From Allantophomopsis cytisporea (Eukaryota > Ascomycota > Leotiomycetes > Phacidiales > Phacidiaceae): DNA of 64,000 nucleotides. The first letter of the stretch is position 1, and every line of letters starts with the position of its first letter. Both the position numbers and the translations under genes were made by a program. The notes beneath the pieces were generated by a model, which was not told the DNA's origin, did no database searches, and saw nothing but the letters and a program-made list of their open reading frames with translations. Where the stretch lies: positions 1,488,001 through 1,552,000 of the forward strand of contig CP103021.1 of assembly GCA_024752435.1 (NCBI GenBank), in the 5' to 3' direction. Positions 47,809-58,187 of the stretch are shown here, piece by piece.

Positions 47809-49678
47809 TTAAAGAGACTTTTCTTCGGTAGAATAGTCCGAGTCCTTATCGTCCAGGTTGTCCAATTCCCAATAGAGTTCGTCTTCATAGCAATGTATTG
47901 CCCAATTTGCTACTCTGAGTGCATCAATGTATTTAGCCCAAAAATCAAGTCCCTGAGCGCGAGCCAAGTCCCCTGGGGTGACTGATTCATGCTCGAATCC
48001 TACTGGAAATGAAGTAGCAACGATGCTACTCTTCGCATGAGGGTTGGCACCATTTCGAATTAAGAACCCCATAGTGTGCTCGGCCCCACGATCTGCAGCT
48101 ACATGTAGAGGTGTAAATCCTCGCGCATCAGGTGTGTGTAAAGAACATGATGTAATTTTGGCAAGAACCTCTAATGTCTGGACGTTGTTTAAGGCAGAAG
48201 CTACGTGAATTGGAGTCCAAGCATCGTTTTTCGTGGCTGTAAATGGAGCACCAACTTTTATGAAGTTTTGAATGTCCGCGGGCCTCCCAAATGCTGATGC
48301 TCGGTGTAGCGGTGTCCATCCGGCTCGATCTCCAACATCGTAAGAGTCGAAGTCACGTGCGTTACAGATTTCGAAGAATTCATCTAGGTTTTTGTCTGTT
48401 TTACCCATCTTCCACAAGTACGAAATCACAGGCCAGCCTCGTGCACTGATATAATGAATATCCGCCTCGTATCTGAGAAGTATGCGAGCGATGTCAGGTT
48501 GTTTAGTTTCAAAAGCTACTTGTAACGGACTCCTAGAGATTTCGGTTACTAAATTGTTTATATGATGTTGATATAATGATATCTTACGTTTGCCATCGAC
48601 CAAATTTCTGGTTGGGATCCGCACCTTGCTGCAAAAGCAACTCTACTAACGGCGGATAGTTCGAATCAATCGCATGCTTTCCGCGAGTTAGACGTATTTC
48701 GATTTTACAGGCATACGTACCATCAAGACAGTCTGGTTTTCCTTCGTAATATCGTTAGGGCTAGCCTTACGATGCTGAAGTAGCGATTTAACAGTAAGAA
48801 GGTCCCCTGCCTTACAAGCCTTGACAATCTCTGCATCAGACGGGATGATGTTTCGAAGGCTGAATTGAAGCCCATCACTTGGAGATATACGAGCAAAGAC
48901 CACCTTCGAGTTTGGCAAAACAACACCGAATACTATTTGTCGTTGATTCCGGCGCTTATGCTTTGATTGCCGTGGACGCCAGTAGAGCAGCATTACATGC
49001 GGAGTGGGAAGCCATTTCTTCATGCTAGATGGATTTGATGTTTGTTGAGATACTTCTGGGAGCACTTTTGATACACTCTCGAGAGACTCTGGCTTCATTT
49101 CCACAACTCCTCGTATCCGAGCAACATTGTCGGACATTTCTCTCAGTAGGCAGTTGAAACCATCCTGCGACGCGGACATTTGTGATATCGCTGGTAGAAT
49201 CGATCGAGAAGTCTGCCTAGAAGAAATTAGTCCCTGTTTTGATCGGTTATGGAGACACATCACAAACATACGCGTGGTCGATCTGCCAACACAGACAAAC
49301 AAGAGGTGTAGTCTTGTGAAAGTCAGAAGCCAGTTTGGCAACGGTCTGGCGATGCTCAAACGCCCATTTGATTCGCTGCCGAAGGCTAGCGGGGGAGTTT
49401 AACTTTGGGAACGCTAGATTAATATCCGATAGGAATTCATGAGTAGCATTTATAGTTTCCAGCGTATCAGGCACTTTATCTGGTAATTGACAATGGATCT
49501 CTCTTAATATGTCCAATCTTCCCAGTGAATTTCGGATTGTTTCAAGTTGTCGAATAGCCTGTTCGACCTCTTTTTCAGCATTCTTGATTCCAGAGCCGAA
49601 AGTGTTGACAGTGCTGCTGATCTTACGCACAGCACTATAGAGAGCAATCAAGGAGGCGGCGAATGAGACAGGGTCCAT
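47809..49678 (-). CDS. HeLo-like N-terminal domain plus ankyrin repeats, no NTPase
   Basis: Exons 49272-49678, 48721-49216, 48588-48676 and 47809-48532 give 571 residues; introns are 55, 44 and 55 bases. The N-terminus (MDPVSFAASLIALYSAVRKI) is the helical start typical of fungal STAND/NLR proteins (HeLo-like N-terminal family), followed by a coiled helix with IRQLETIRNSL. After a linker with RPRQSKHKRRNQRQ come ankyrin repeats from about residue 265: AGDLLTVKSLLQH, YPPLVELLLQQGADPNQ, QPDIARILLRYEADI, AGWTPLHRASAFG, DAWTPIHVASALNN and RGFTPLHVAADRG. No P-loop or NACHT/NB-ARC segment lies between, so the protein is not a full NLR. It may act in cell-death or incompatibility signalling by analogy, but that is inference. 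The acidic tail ends DKDSDYSTEEKSL. Confidence 0.85.
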
Positions 49679-50598
49679 GCTGCCGTGTAACTTAAGTTAA
49701 CTACCTTCCAAATCTTGAAAATCAGCGAGGCTGGGGAACCAAATGCAAATCAACAAGTAAGACTGAGTGGACTTTCGCCTTCTTAAATAATAGTAGTAAA
49801 AAGTCCTCTAGTGGAAGACTTTCTGTGTAGGCTGTCGGATCTTATTAAGGACTATTCCCAGTTCATCAAAAGAGGAAGACAAATGTGAGCGATTATCAAA
49901 GTTTTGGAAAATATGTAAACAGGCTCAAGCGGGAAGGTTGTGATCTCACCTCAGGACATGGGCGTTACCCGACTGTGGTCATCTGGGTTATGCCACGTTA
50001 TTTGGTGTGGCATCCCAATAAGCAGAACGTTCAATCGAATAGAGGGGTGCGGCTCTTTTCATAACACTGGTGCCCAAGGCAGGATGAAATCGCGATATCG
50101 AGTATCAGCCACCCAATGACAGGGTAAATTGAAGAAGCAACCTCCGCAAGTCAGGACATTTACGTTCGATGATGCGCATAAGTAGGGCACTCAGCCTTCC
50201 AACCGTTTACTCTTCGCTCTAGAATCGTGAAGTGATTTGGGGCCAAATCTGCAACAATACAGCCTCATTCTCCATAGTCATCGATTGGGTAAATTTAAAG
50301 ACCACTGCCAAATCTCTCGCAAGGAAGAATGCAACAGCAGGGCCATTGCTTTCCTCCAGTCCAGACATCGATTTCCCACGTCCCTCTATACTCGACAACC
50401 ACATATTTTCAACGAAGCTGTGAACGTCAACTTTATTTCGAAACCTCATCTGATTCATCAATAAGCAAAGTCTGTCTCCCAGTTCTCCCAATAAGTGTCC
50501 AGTAATCCCTTGCACTTCTTGCTTCTTACTATATATGCTTTTTTTTTGTCATTTCCCCATTCAAATCATCTCGATCTTGAACATTAACATTGGGGAAA
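49679..50598. other. intergenic with one ambiguous minus-strand frame
   Basis: Lies between the 5' ends of the HeLo-like/ankyrin gene (minus) and the cysteine-rich gene (plus). A 98-codon minus-strand frame at 50219-50515 (for example VAFFLARDLAVVFKF) looks partly protein-like but has no recognised motif, so I do not call it a gene. Confidence 0.45.
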
Positions 50599-51377
50599 AT
50601 GCCGCGAAAGCAGGTAAGTGGCGATCCCATATTCCAGCGTGAATAGACTAAAAATCAAAGTCCCAATCGACGATTACTCAGTACGATGTGTGTGCTTGCG
50701 ATCATAATTGCCAACCTGGAGAAGGCTGTCGGAAGAAGGAAACCGATCTTCCTCTCAACCCCAGTTGTACATGTGGTAGGAATTGTCCTCCAGGATCAGG
50801 TTGCCGGTATGGGATTCGTTCAAATTGCACACTTCAGGAGACTAACCGTGGATCATAAGAGAGAATCAAGGGAGGAAACTTCCCCAATCTTTGGGGACTT
50901 ATAGCAGTTCCTCGGCATCGAGCAATTCCTCAGACTACTCAACACATTCCGGATTCGCCCCTCCGTACAGTTTGAATCCTTCGTATCCAGGATTCAATGG
51001 GGTTTTGGGCCTGAAGCCCATCCCCGAGTCATATGCCGCAGATTATTCTTATCCAGGAGCTGGTTATCCACTCAGTAGTAACAACTATTATTGCGAAGAC
51101 CAATACGCAGATGCCAGCTATCCTCTTGACAGCAATGATTATTATCGCGGGGGCCAAAGTCAACCGCAGACCGGTGACTTTGACAGAAACAATCTTTTGG
51201 ATCCTCAAGATCTAGTTGGAGAAGAAGAATACAACGAAACAGGTAATGAAGAGTAATTTTAGAGTGAAGATGATAGCTTACATAATGTTAGGTTATGAAT
51301 TGCCAGCCAAAGATTCAAAGTCTAAACATCGGCGCGAGAACAAAAAGCCAAGAAATGGAAAGTCAAGTAGGAGATGA
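50599..51377 (+). CDS. cysteine-rich protein with two CxCx3Cx5C units
   Basis: Four exons (50599-50613, 50682-50806, 50860-51242, 51292-51377) join in frame to 202 residues; introns are 68, 53 and 49 bases with good donors (GTAAGT, GTATGG, GTAATG) and ACTAAC-type branch sites. Exons 1-2 encode a compact module with two copies of the same spacing: CACDHNCQPGEGC and CTCGRNCPPGSGC, eight cysteines in about 40 residues. This resembles metallothionein-style CxC clusters and suggests metal binding, but I know no exact match. The rest is Ser/Tyr/Pro-rich and probably disordered (YSSSSASSNSSDYSTHSG; several NxYY and GYPL repeats), with an acidic stretch and a basic tail (KHRRENKKPRNGKSSRR). There is no signal peptide or membrane segment, so a cytosolic or nuclear location is likely. 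The first exon holds only five codons, which makes this gene easy to miss. Confidence 0.75.
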
Positions 51378-51597
51378 GTCCAAGAGCCCAAGGCGTCTGG
51401 CATTGAATAAGGTACGTCGTAAGAAGTTGAGTGCCTGGTGCGGGCTTACCTTTACTGATTCCTTCTTACCTTAGCTTGTTGTGGTAAGAGCGTTGCTGCA
51501 CGTGATGGTTGAACTTATCTTCGACCACAAATGTTACTCGTGCATTTAGTATCGTCTCAATGGGTCAGCTTCTGAGTATAATGTGGTTGGATTACAA

Positions 51598-54132
51598 CTA
51601 TGACCGTGCACTATAATTTGACATAGGGGATCTCAAGCTGGAATTTTCCTCATCCCACTGGATTCGTCTGGACACATCGTCTACAGTCAGGCCAGACCTT
51701 CTAAAGTGCTCTGGCCTTCTCAGATAGACGCGTCCTTGTTTGCGGATAGCTTGGCCTGATTTCTTCTTGATCAAAAGTTCCAAGTCCTCGAGACTATCCC
51801 AGAGGTACCCGCCCCAGGCACGGTCCAGTTGTTCCTTCATTTCACGGAGACTCAGATCATTAACCTCCATAATCTTTCGATTGCGTGTTCGCAAGGAGGT
51901 TCCTGGGCCATAGAGTGCCACGAGACGGTCTATGATGGCTGTGCGAACTGCTGGCCCTTCAATGTAGACGCCAAATTTCCGCATTGTATGAAGAAGATTG
52001 ATACCCCATGTCACAGGATGTGGTACCATATTCACGTCTCTAAACGAATTGAGCTTGGGACGTGATTTCCAAGCGTTCAAGAAAGACCATTCAATGAGTG
52101 TTTTCTGTAATCGTGCATTGAAAATGGTACGAAAAGGATGTTCTGGATGATATGCAGGATTTTTGGAAGACTGGTCAAAGGTTGGTTTGTCCAAAGGCCC
52201 AGAAACAACGCGGTCAGGACCGTATGGACTGTAGTATTGAAGCAACCAACGTATTAGTTTCTCAAGATCGTCAAGTCGTCCCAACATTCCCAGTCGCCGT
52301 ATAGGCTCCTCAAAGGAATTTTTTGGGACTCGATTGCCACTTGAGAGCAGACGCATCAGTATCGAGACAACAGTATCAATGTCGTCGGTGCGTGTAGGTG
52401 ACTTTCCGAAGGGGCGAGAACTCAAGAGATGTTGGAGAATGTACTTCACCGTCTGAGAATCGACCTGCACCTTTTGAGACAGCGCTTTGTCCAGAGCTTG
52501 CACCAACCTTGGGACCATTCCTCTTGTTACAAGACTTCTCAAATATATATTTGTCTCCTTGCGAGCCTGGGATGCCGGTTCCAAGGTCAGGATGGCCATT
52601 GTCCTATTATAATTGCGCCAATCTCCTGCTTCTTGGTATGAAGCTAAAAGCTGCTCTTGAAGATGTGAGTCTTCAAGAGCATCGGGATGTTGATCAGAAT
52701 GAAGAAGACCATCCAAGAACTCTTGGTTATTGTTCTGTGAGAATGATCGTACAGCGTTAGAGAATGTAGAGTCACCAATCGAGATACCAAGTTTATCCAG
52801 TTGTTGAATTCGTGCGTAGACTGCGTGAGTTGTCCGATCTCTCAAAGCCATCGCTTGCAGTGACAACGGTCCAATGGTTTCAACACCAAGCACATGGATT
52901 GCCCTGACTGCAGTATCTAGCTTTATCCAAGTTGTTGCGAACCATCTCGCACCGAGACTATCATTGTACTTTTTTTCCTTGATATTGTATGTTTCCCCCT
53001 GTATGAAGTTCATCATCTCCCGCGAAAGTTCCACCTGACTTCTAGGCTTTGGGGGGCTGGGAAGCTCGAAAGATACACCTCCATGGACAAGACGCTCCTT
53101 AATTTTGATTGCTAGCGCAGGATCATGAGTATTGAAGTGATCGATGAGTGAAACGGAATCTGCCGCTGATCTTGGAAAGTCTCCTTTATGTGTTAAGAAC
53201 TGGTGCATATCGAATGCCAGTCCAAAATCTTTCTGCTTGCAAAGTTCGGTGATAGCTATCGAGTACACATTGCGGTGTTTTTGTTGCGTGTATATCATTT
53301 TCAATACCTTCACATTTCCTTTTCTTCGTAACACACTTTGAAAGAGCTCAGCGAATTGAGCCGCAGATGGTGAATGTTGTCCTTCCAACAATTGTGAATG
53401 GAGGGTTTCAATCTGCTTATAGGTTCCATTATCGAGAAAATGCCCCATAATTTTTAGGTACAAGGAGGGCCACCGTTGTCCTTCACGAAGTTGTAGCGAA
53501 TTGGCATACGGGATTAGCTTCTCTTGCAGGAATTCAATATCCTCAAGTCCTGCATTCAGAAACGTATCCCATAAGTCATACGCAAGCCTCCCATTGACAG
53601 GAAGGTCAACATTCCGTATCATCATACCATTCCATATCTCCTTTACACCTCGGTTTCCAAATCGTCTTTGTCGAAAATCAAGCAGATGCATCCATAATGC
53701 ATGATCTCCACGATATTCAGGACGATCAACCAACCGCGAGCCATAGGTTTGCTGTTTTCTTCCAACGTCCGATTGGTACTCCAGCTGCTTAGATGACTGT
53801 AACCGATCGTCGTTCATCCATGGAATAATGGTGGCAGGTTTAGAAGGCTTGGTCTGGAGCGCATCCTTCGTGAATTTGGCGTGTAAGGTAGTCGATGCAA
53901 CATTAGAGTCCTCCTCGGTATTTCCACGAGCTTCAGCACGCTTTCCGAAATGCCTTGCAGATTCTGAAGCATTTATGTGTACTGTACGACTCGTGACATG
54001 ACGTGAACATCTTCGTCGGCCCAAGGAATCTGGTCGACTTTCGATATAAGGCGAACATGAGGATTCAACGAGATAACTGAGGAAATCGAGCGATGAGGGC
54101 CTAGAAAGTAGCCGCTGCAACGCGGGTCGCAT
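51598..54132 (-). CDS. mitochondrial PPR-like helical-repeat protein
   Basis: One exon of 844 codons from the ATG at 54132. The first 60 residues are rich in Arg/Ser and poor in acids (MRPALQRLLSRPSSLDF), fitting a mitochondrial presequence. The remainder is predicted all-helical with pentatricopeptide-like pairs such as AAQFAELFQSVLRRKGNVKV and KQKDFGLAFDMHQFLTHKGD. A conserved C-terminal block follows (HPVTWGINLLHTMRKFGVYI, EMKEQLDRAWGGYLWDSLED). Fungal PPR proteins bind mitochondrial transcripts and support their processing or translation. The gene is divergent from a small gene for a cytochrome oxidase subunit, 246 bases away, which fits a mitochondrial theme. The specific target transcript cannot be read from the sequence. 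Confidence 0.85.
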   Translation of the reverse strand: MRPALQRLLSRPSSLDFLSYLVESSCSPYIESRPDSLGRRRCSRHVTSRTVHINASESARHFGKRAEARGNTEEDSNVASTTLHAKFTKDALQTKPSKPATIIPWMNDDRLQSSKQLEYQSDVGRKQQTYGSRLVDRPEYRGDHALWMHLLDFRQRRFGNRGVKEIWNGMMIRNVDLPVNGRLAYDLWDTFLNAGLEDIEFLQEKLIPYANSLQLREGQRWPSLYLKIMGHFLDNGTYKQIETLHSQLLEGQHSPSAAQFAELFQSVLRRKGNVKVLKMIYTQQKHRNVYSIAITELCKQKDFGLAFDMHQFLTHKGDFPRSAADSVSLIDHFNTHDPALAIKIKERLVHGGVSFELPSPPKPRSQVELSREMMNFIQGETYNIKEKKYNDSLGARWFATTWIKLDTAVRAIHVLGVETIGPLSLQAMALRDRTTHAVYARIQQLDKLGISIGDSTFSNAVRSFSQNNNQEFLDGLLHSDQHPDALEDSHLQEQLLASYQEAGDWRNYNRTMAILTLEPASQARKETNIYLRSLVTRGMVPRLVQALDKALSQKVQVDSQTVKYILQHLLSSRPFGKSPTRTDDIDTVVSILMRLLSSGNRVPKNSFEEPIRRLGMLGRLDDLEKLIRWLLQYYSPYGPDRVVSGPLDKPTFDQSSKNPAYHPEHPFRTIFNARLQKTLIEWSFLNAWKSRPKLNSFRDVNMVPHPVTWGINLLHTMRKFGVYIEGPAVRTAIIDRLVALYGPGTSLRTRNRKIMEVNDLSLREMKEQLDRAWGGYLWDSLEDLELLIKKKSGQAIRKQGRVYLRRPEHFRRSGLTVDDVSRRIQWDEENSSLRSPMSNYSARS

Positions 54133-54378
54133 TCTTGAAACCAATCACTGGCTGCAATACGAATTCCACAGAGTGGATTAACGATGCCATTGCATCGCTT
54201 CGTGCTGGCAATAAGTTGCGCGTTTTAACACCGATAAATATAACGTTAAGCAGCAACGATCTGGAAATCTGGATTAGTCAGCATCGCCAAGCCTTGCATT
54301 TCCCGAGCTTCAACTTCATCGGCCCACTACTACGACGACGTCTTTGAACAGTCACCGCACAACTTCAAATCCAACACA
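54133..54378. promoter_or_regulatory. shared divergent promoter, PPR-like gene and COX7-like gene
   Basis: Only 246 bases separate the two start codons, so both promoters must overlap or be bidirectional. I could not define specific factor sites. Coregulation of the two mitochondrial genes is inference from the arrangement. Confidence 0.5.
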
Positions 54379-54890
54379 ATGGCAGGGTACGCTAAATCCC
54401 TCTTTCAGTTCAACAGCTCATTTCCCGACGAGTTTCTCTCGCGTTCCACGTCGCAATGGCTTGCGAATCGCACGCAGCGTCACGAATCCTTTCCCCCGGA
54501 GCACCAAGCTAACTACTCTCTCTCTATAGATTCATCAACCGCGAGAACCGCGTTCCATACTACCAGCGCCTCTTTCAGGAAGGCCAGAAGAAGCACATCC
54601 GTCAATGGAAACAGGTACGCATATCCGAGCCACAACCGACCTGCGAGCGCCTACAATCACAGAAGACCCGACCGCGAGAAGAGTAGGACGTATGCTGACT
54701 GAGGAATTTGGTAGACTTCTAGAAGCAACTTGTTGCTCTACCCATACTACACCGTTTTGGCTGTTACCGGAGTTGGTAAGTTGATAGTCGATACTGGGAG
54801 TCGTACGATTTGGGGACTAACAATGACATAGCCTCTTTCTGGATGATGGGCAGAATGGTCCTCGGTCACAAGACTTGGTGGGGCAAATAG
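54379..54890 (+). CDS. cytochrome c oxidase subunit VII-like (Cox7) protein
   Basis: Four small exons (54379-54386, 54530-54614, 54715-54775, 54832-54890) give a 70-residue protein. It reads MAGFINRENRVPYYQRLFQE, then a basic stretch, then SNLLLYPYYTVLAVTGV entering one membrane helix and ending GHKTWWGK. The LYPYYTVLAV segment aligns by eye with the LYPFYAIFAV segment of yeast Cox7, and length and topology match. Cox7 is a single-pass nuclear-encoded subunit of respiratory complex IV in the inner mitochondrial membrane. No separate presequence is seen, as is usual for this subunit. Introns are 143, 100 and 56 bases; exon 1 holds only eight coding bases. Confidence 0.8.
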
Positions 54891-55196
54891 TCGTCTTAAT
54901 GGACAAATATGGAGAGCTATAAACACCAATAGACGAAATGTACATTGAACTCTACGTTTACCTGAAAATGTCATGTTTATTCAAGGGCTGCACTGGAAAC
55001 CACAAATCTTACAATTGATGTTGATACACAAATGAGCAAAGGACTTGTATGATTGAAGAAATCTCCCTGTTATCTATCTTCTCAATCTGAAGTCGGTCTG
55101 TCACGTATCGTAAAGTCAGGTAAAACCACTGCCCCGTACTTTATGAAGTACGCGGTTGAATGCTCACTGCTGAATGAGATATATCCAACTCCCATC
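54891..55196. other. intergenic between convergent genes
   Basis: About 300 bases holding the 3' ends of the COX7-like and Rtt103-like genes. No other feature seen. Confidence 0.5.
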
Positions 55197-56635
55197 TCAA
55201 GCAAGCTCTCCGTTGTCTTTACGCAACATCTCTTCCACATCTGCATCCAATCCCAGATCACCATCTCCACCGAAACCCGGGAATTCACCGTCATTCAACT
55301 TGCGTCTTTTGGTTGGGTTTGCTCCAGTCCCTGAGACTGAGATTGGGTAGGTTGTTGATAGACTCGAAAGAAGATCAGCTCCTGCTGATATGGGGGCTAC
55401 AGGCGGTTCTGTAGCAGATTGTTGGTTGTAGTCAGGCTCCTGAACTCTAATTGGACCAGGGGATCCGAAGCCATTGTCTTCTGGCTCAGGTGTGAATGCT
55501 TCATAAGCGGGTGGGGTAAGAGCCTCGACCTCCGGACGATCTGGTTCAGCAGGAGTACCTGGAGTCTGGGTATCGCTACCGTTACCAACTCCAGCTGGTG
55601 TGCTAGGATTACTGTTGGATGCAAAACCTCTCATGATGTTGTCCTCCACTTCCCGCTTCTTCGCATCAATACCGGAGCGCCGGGTAGTGATTTCCTCCAA
55701 TTGCTTTTGCTCCTCAAGAAGAGCAGCACGGTTTGTTGTCAAAAGCTTCTCCAGTCCTTCGATCAGCTGGGTCCTCGCCTTAATACTTTCAGCAACAGCT
55801 CCTTCGGCATTCGCTAATGTCTTGAGCAATCCATTGAGTCGTGCAGCATGGACAGGTGCTGATGGTACTGGTGCAGCAGGGTCTGTATGTTTTTCGTACT
55901 CTGCGTTCGCAGCGTTGACGGATGTCTTAGTCGATAGAACGAGTTTGGATACTGATTGCTGAGGAGCGACGAGTGGTGTCAACTCTGCCGGGATGGAACT
56001 CGAGGTGCCAGATGAAAAGATAGAACCACCAAGCAGTGAGCCGCCCTTCTTCGTGGACTTGCTCTTATCGATTTCTATCCATAATTAGAAATGTCCATCC
56101 CTAAACGTTCTTGAATATTTTACCTTCAATACGTGCCTCAATCGCGTCTTGGATAGCTACCTCGAAGATTGCACGCTGTCTCCACACCTCAACAACTCTA
56201 CGGAGCTTTTGTTGTACGTCATTCGTAGCACCTTTGTAGGCTGTGGCGGTGGCTTCCGCGATAACGGGAGAGAAAGCAATGAGGAAATCATCCTTGCGAC
56301 GGGCTTTTGATTGCTGGGCAACCTCTAAATACGCATAATATGTTATTAAGATGACCAAAACTGAAGTTTGACATTATCCCCCAATCTTACCATTTGCTAG
56401 GTAAATAAGATTGAGTCTCTTGTTGCTTCCAGAGTCTTTCAGACGTTGTAACCAGAGTTGGCCGGTGCGGTCTGCGTGTCTCCTGTTCATATGGTCAGCG
56501 CATTCGATCACGAACGGCAGGGACATCCATGACCTACCTATGGAACATAACCCATTGGGCGACGGTGACAATACTTTCTTGGGTTTCGTTGAGAGCAGAT
56601 AGCTTTGCCAGAACGGCGTCATCGGTGTATGCCAT
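55197..56635 (-). CDS. Rtt103-like CTD-interacting transcription termination factor
   Basis: Exons 56538-56635, 56391-56482, 56124-56324 and 55197-56074 give 422 residues. The N-terminal 130 residues form a CTD-interacting (CID/RPR) domain: LNETQESIVTVAQWVMFHR, HADRTGQLWLQRLKDSGSNK, LNLIYLANEVAQQSKARRKD, then FSPVIAEATATAYKG and LRRVVEVWRQRAIF. A coiled segment rich in Glu and Arg follows (LLEEQKQLEEITTRRSGIDA), then a Pro/Gly-rich tail ending with an acidic motif (GLDADVEEMLRKD). Rtt103/RPRD proteins bind the Ser2-phosphorylated RNA polymerase II tail and help recruit the 5'-3' exonuclease at terminators; the tail here could contact partners. All junctions keep phase. The gene is divergent from clathrin light chain across 441 bases. 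Confidence 0.9.
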
Positions 56636-57076
56636 TTTCAATATGGTCTACGAAAGGATCTTTGGCAGTGATTGTTGTAGTTTCCTGCAGTTACTTGTGT
56701 TGCAGGTATTATGAGGCGCAAACAATTGTCAAGGATCCGTGTTACTGTGGTAATGTGATCAGACAAATTGGTAGCATCGATGTTCCTTTCAAGATTCAAC
56801 AGAGACAACAGTGAGCAATGCAAATTGGTAACAATGGGAGTCCACGAAAGAGAACTTATGTAGAGAAAGCAAAGGTTTGTACAAGTCATGGCTACTCTTT
56901 TAATGGTCATCGAAGAGCTGTCTGAAAGCGGCGCTAGTGCCGGCAAGTTCCCGCATTGTTAGGCCTACGTCGTAATTGGGGGACACTCCATGTTGACCGT
57001 ACAAGTGAACATATGCGCCTCATAAAAGAATCTCATCTTCCATAACATTTCCTTTACTTATAAGTACAGCTCAATC
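56636..57076. promoter_or_regulatory. divergent promoter region, Rtt103-like and clathrin light chain genes
   Basis: 441 bases between two divergent start codons. No individual elements could be assigned with confidence. Confidence 0.45.
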
Positions 57077-57916
57077 ATGGCGGACCGCTTTCCATCTCTC
57101 GAAGAATTTGACTCTGGTGGTGAGTATTTCTCGATTATTCCCAGCCATTGTCAACACGTTCACTAATTCCCCACAGCCCAGACAGAGGTGCAAGGGGACA
57201 TCAACCTCGAGCTTGACCCAACGTCCACAACTGGTGACGATTTCCTTACAAGAGAGAAGGCTGCTTTGGGAGACGATGCCGATCAATTTGCCTCAACCAA
57301 TGACATTGATGCCTTTGGTGGAGAGAATGACCTTTTGGGAGGTGATGGAGGAGCACCAGCAGGAGCGGAAGTTGCTGAGTTTGAGAGCTCATTCCCAGAG
57401 ATCAGCACCCAGAATGAGGTACGGTATTGAGATTGTTATACAACAACGCATCACGTTAACATTGTGTAGGCAGTAGCACCAGGTGGCAGCATCACAGGAA
57501 CATCCGCACCATACCAATCCTACACCAACTTCTCCGAGACCGAGGCCGAGCCAGAAGTTATTACACAGTGGCGCGAACGTCGTGATCTCGCACTCCAAGA
57601 ACGTAGCCAGAAGTCAGCTGAGAGGAAGGAGGAGACCATCAAGGCAGCCCAGCAAAGCATCGACGACTTCTACGAGCTCTACAATACCAAGAAGGAGAAG
57701 ATGATTGCGCAGACTCGCCGTGAAGCTGAAGAGTTCTTGTCAAGCAGAGAGGACACCAGCTCTGGTGGTACCAGCTGGGAGAGAATCGCAAAATTGGTCG
57801 ACGTCAGCGGAAAGGGTACGAGAGGCGGTGCTAGTGGATCTGGAAAGGAGAGATTTAGAGAGTTGTTACTTAGTCTCAAGAAGGATGAGAACGCTCCTGG
57901 ATCCAGTGGTATCTAA
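57077..57916 (+). CDS. clathrin light chain
   Basis: Exons 57077-57119, 57177-57418 and 57470-57916 encode 243 residues. The start, MADRFPSLEEFDSG, and the acidic Gly/Asp-rich first half are typical of fungal clathrin light chains. The second half has the heavy-chain-binding helical region: SETEAEPEVITQWRERRDLA, then KEETIKAAQQSIDDFYELYN, with a Lys-rich C-terminal helix (ERFRELLLSLKKDE). Light chain binds the clathrin hub and regulates coat assembly at the plasma membrane and Golgi. Length and motif order match; introns are 57 and 51 bases. Confidence 0.92.
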
Positions 57917-58187
57917 GTGCTTGGAGTTCAATGGAGGCAGCAAAACTGAGTGCATTTCTGCGGGATTACTCAGCTAGATGCTCATTGTAAAATAATAATG
58001 AGTCTATGGGGGCGTTGAGAATACATTGCAGTCAATTTCGATACAGATAATGACTTTGAACAATTCATGGGTATTTTACTATTCTGGTATCATCAACATT
58101 TCATTATTGTGAAACTGGGATGTCTTAACCACCGTTACAAATAAAGTGGTATATAAGTAAACAAAGACTTGAAGCTTATGATCCGAT

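Noticed and set aside
48689..49359. Separate 223-codon minus-strand gene
   Set aside because: It begins without an ATG and contains an intron; it is the second exon of the HeLo-like/ankyrin gene plus flanking intron sequence.
54379..54702. Unspliced 107-codon frame at the COX7-like start
   Set aside because: It reads through introns; the spliced four-exon model gives a known small subunit with correct length and motifs.
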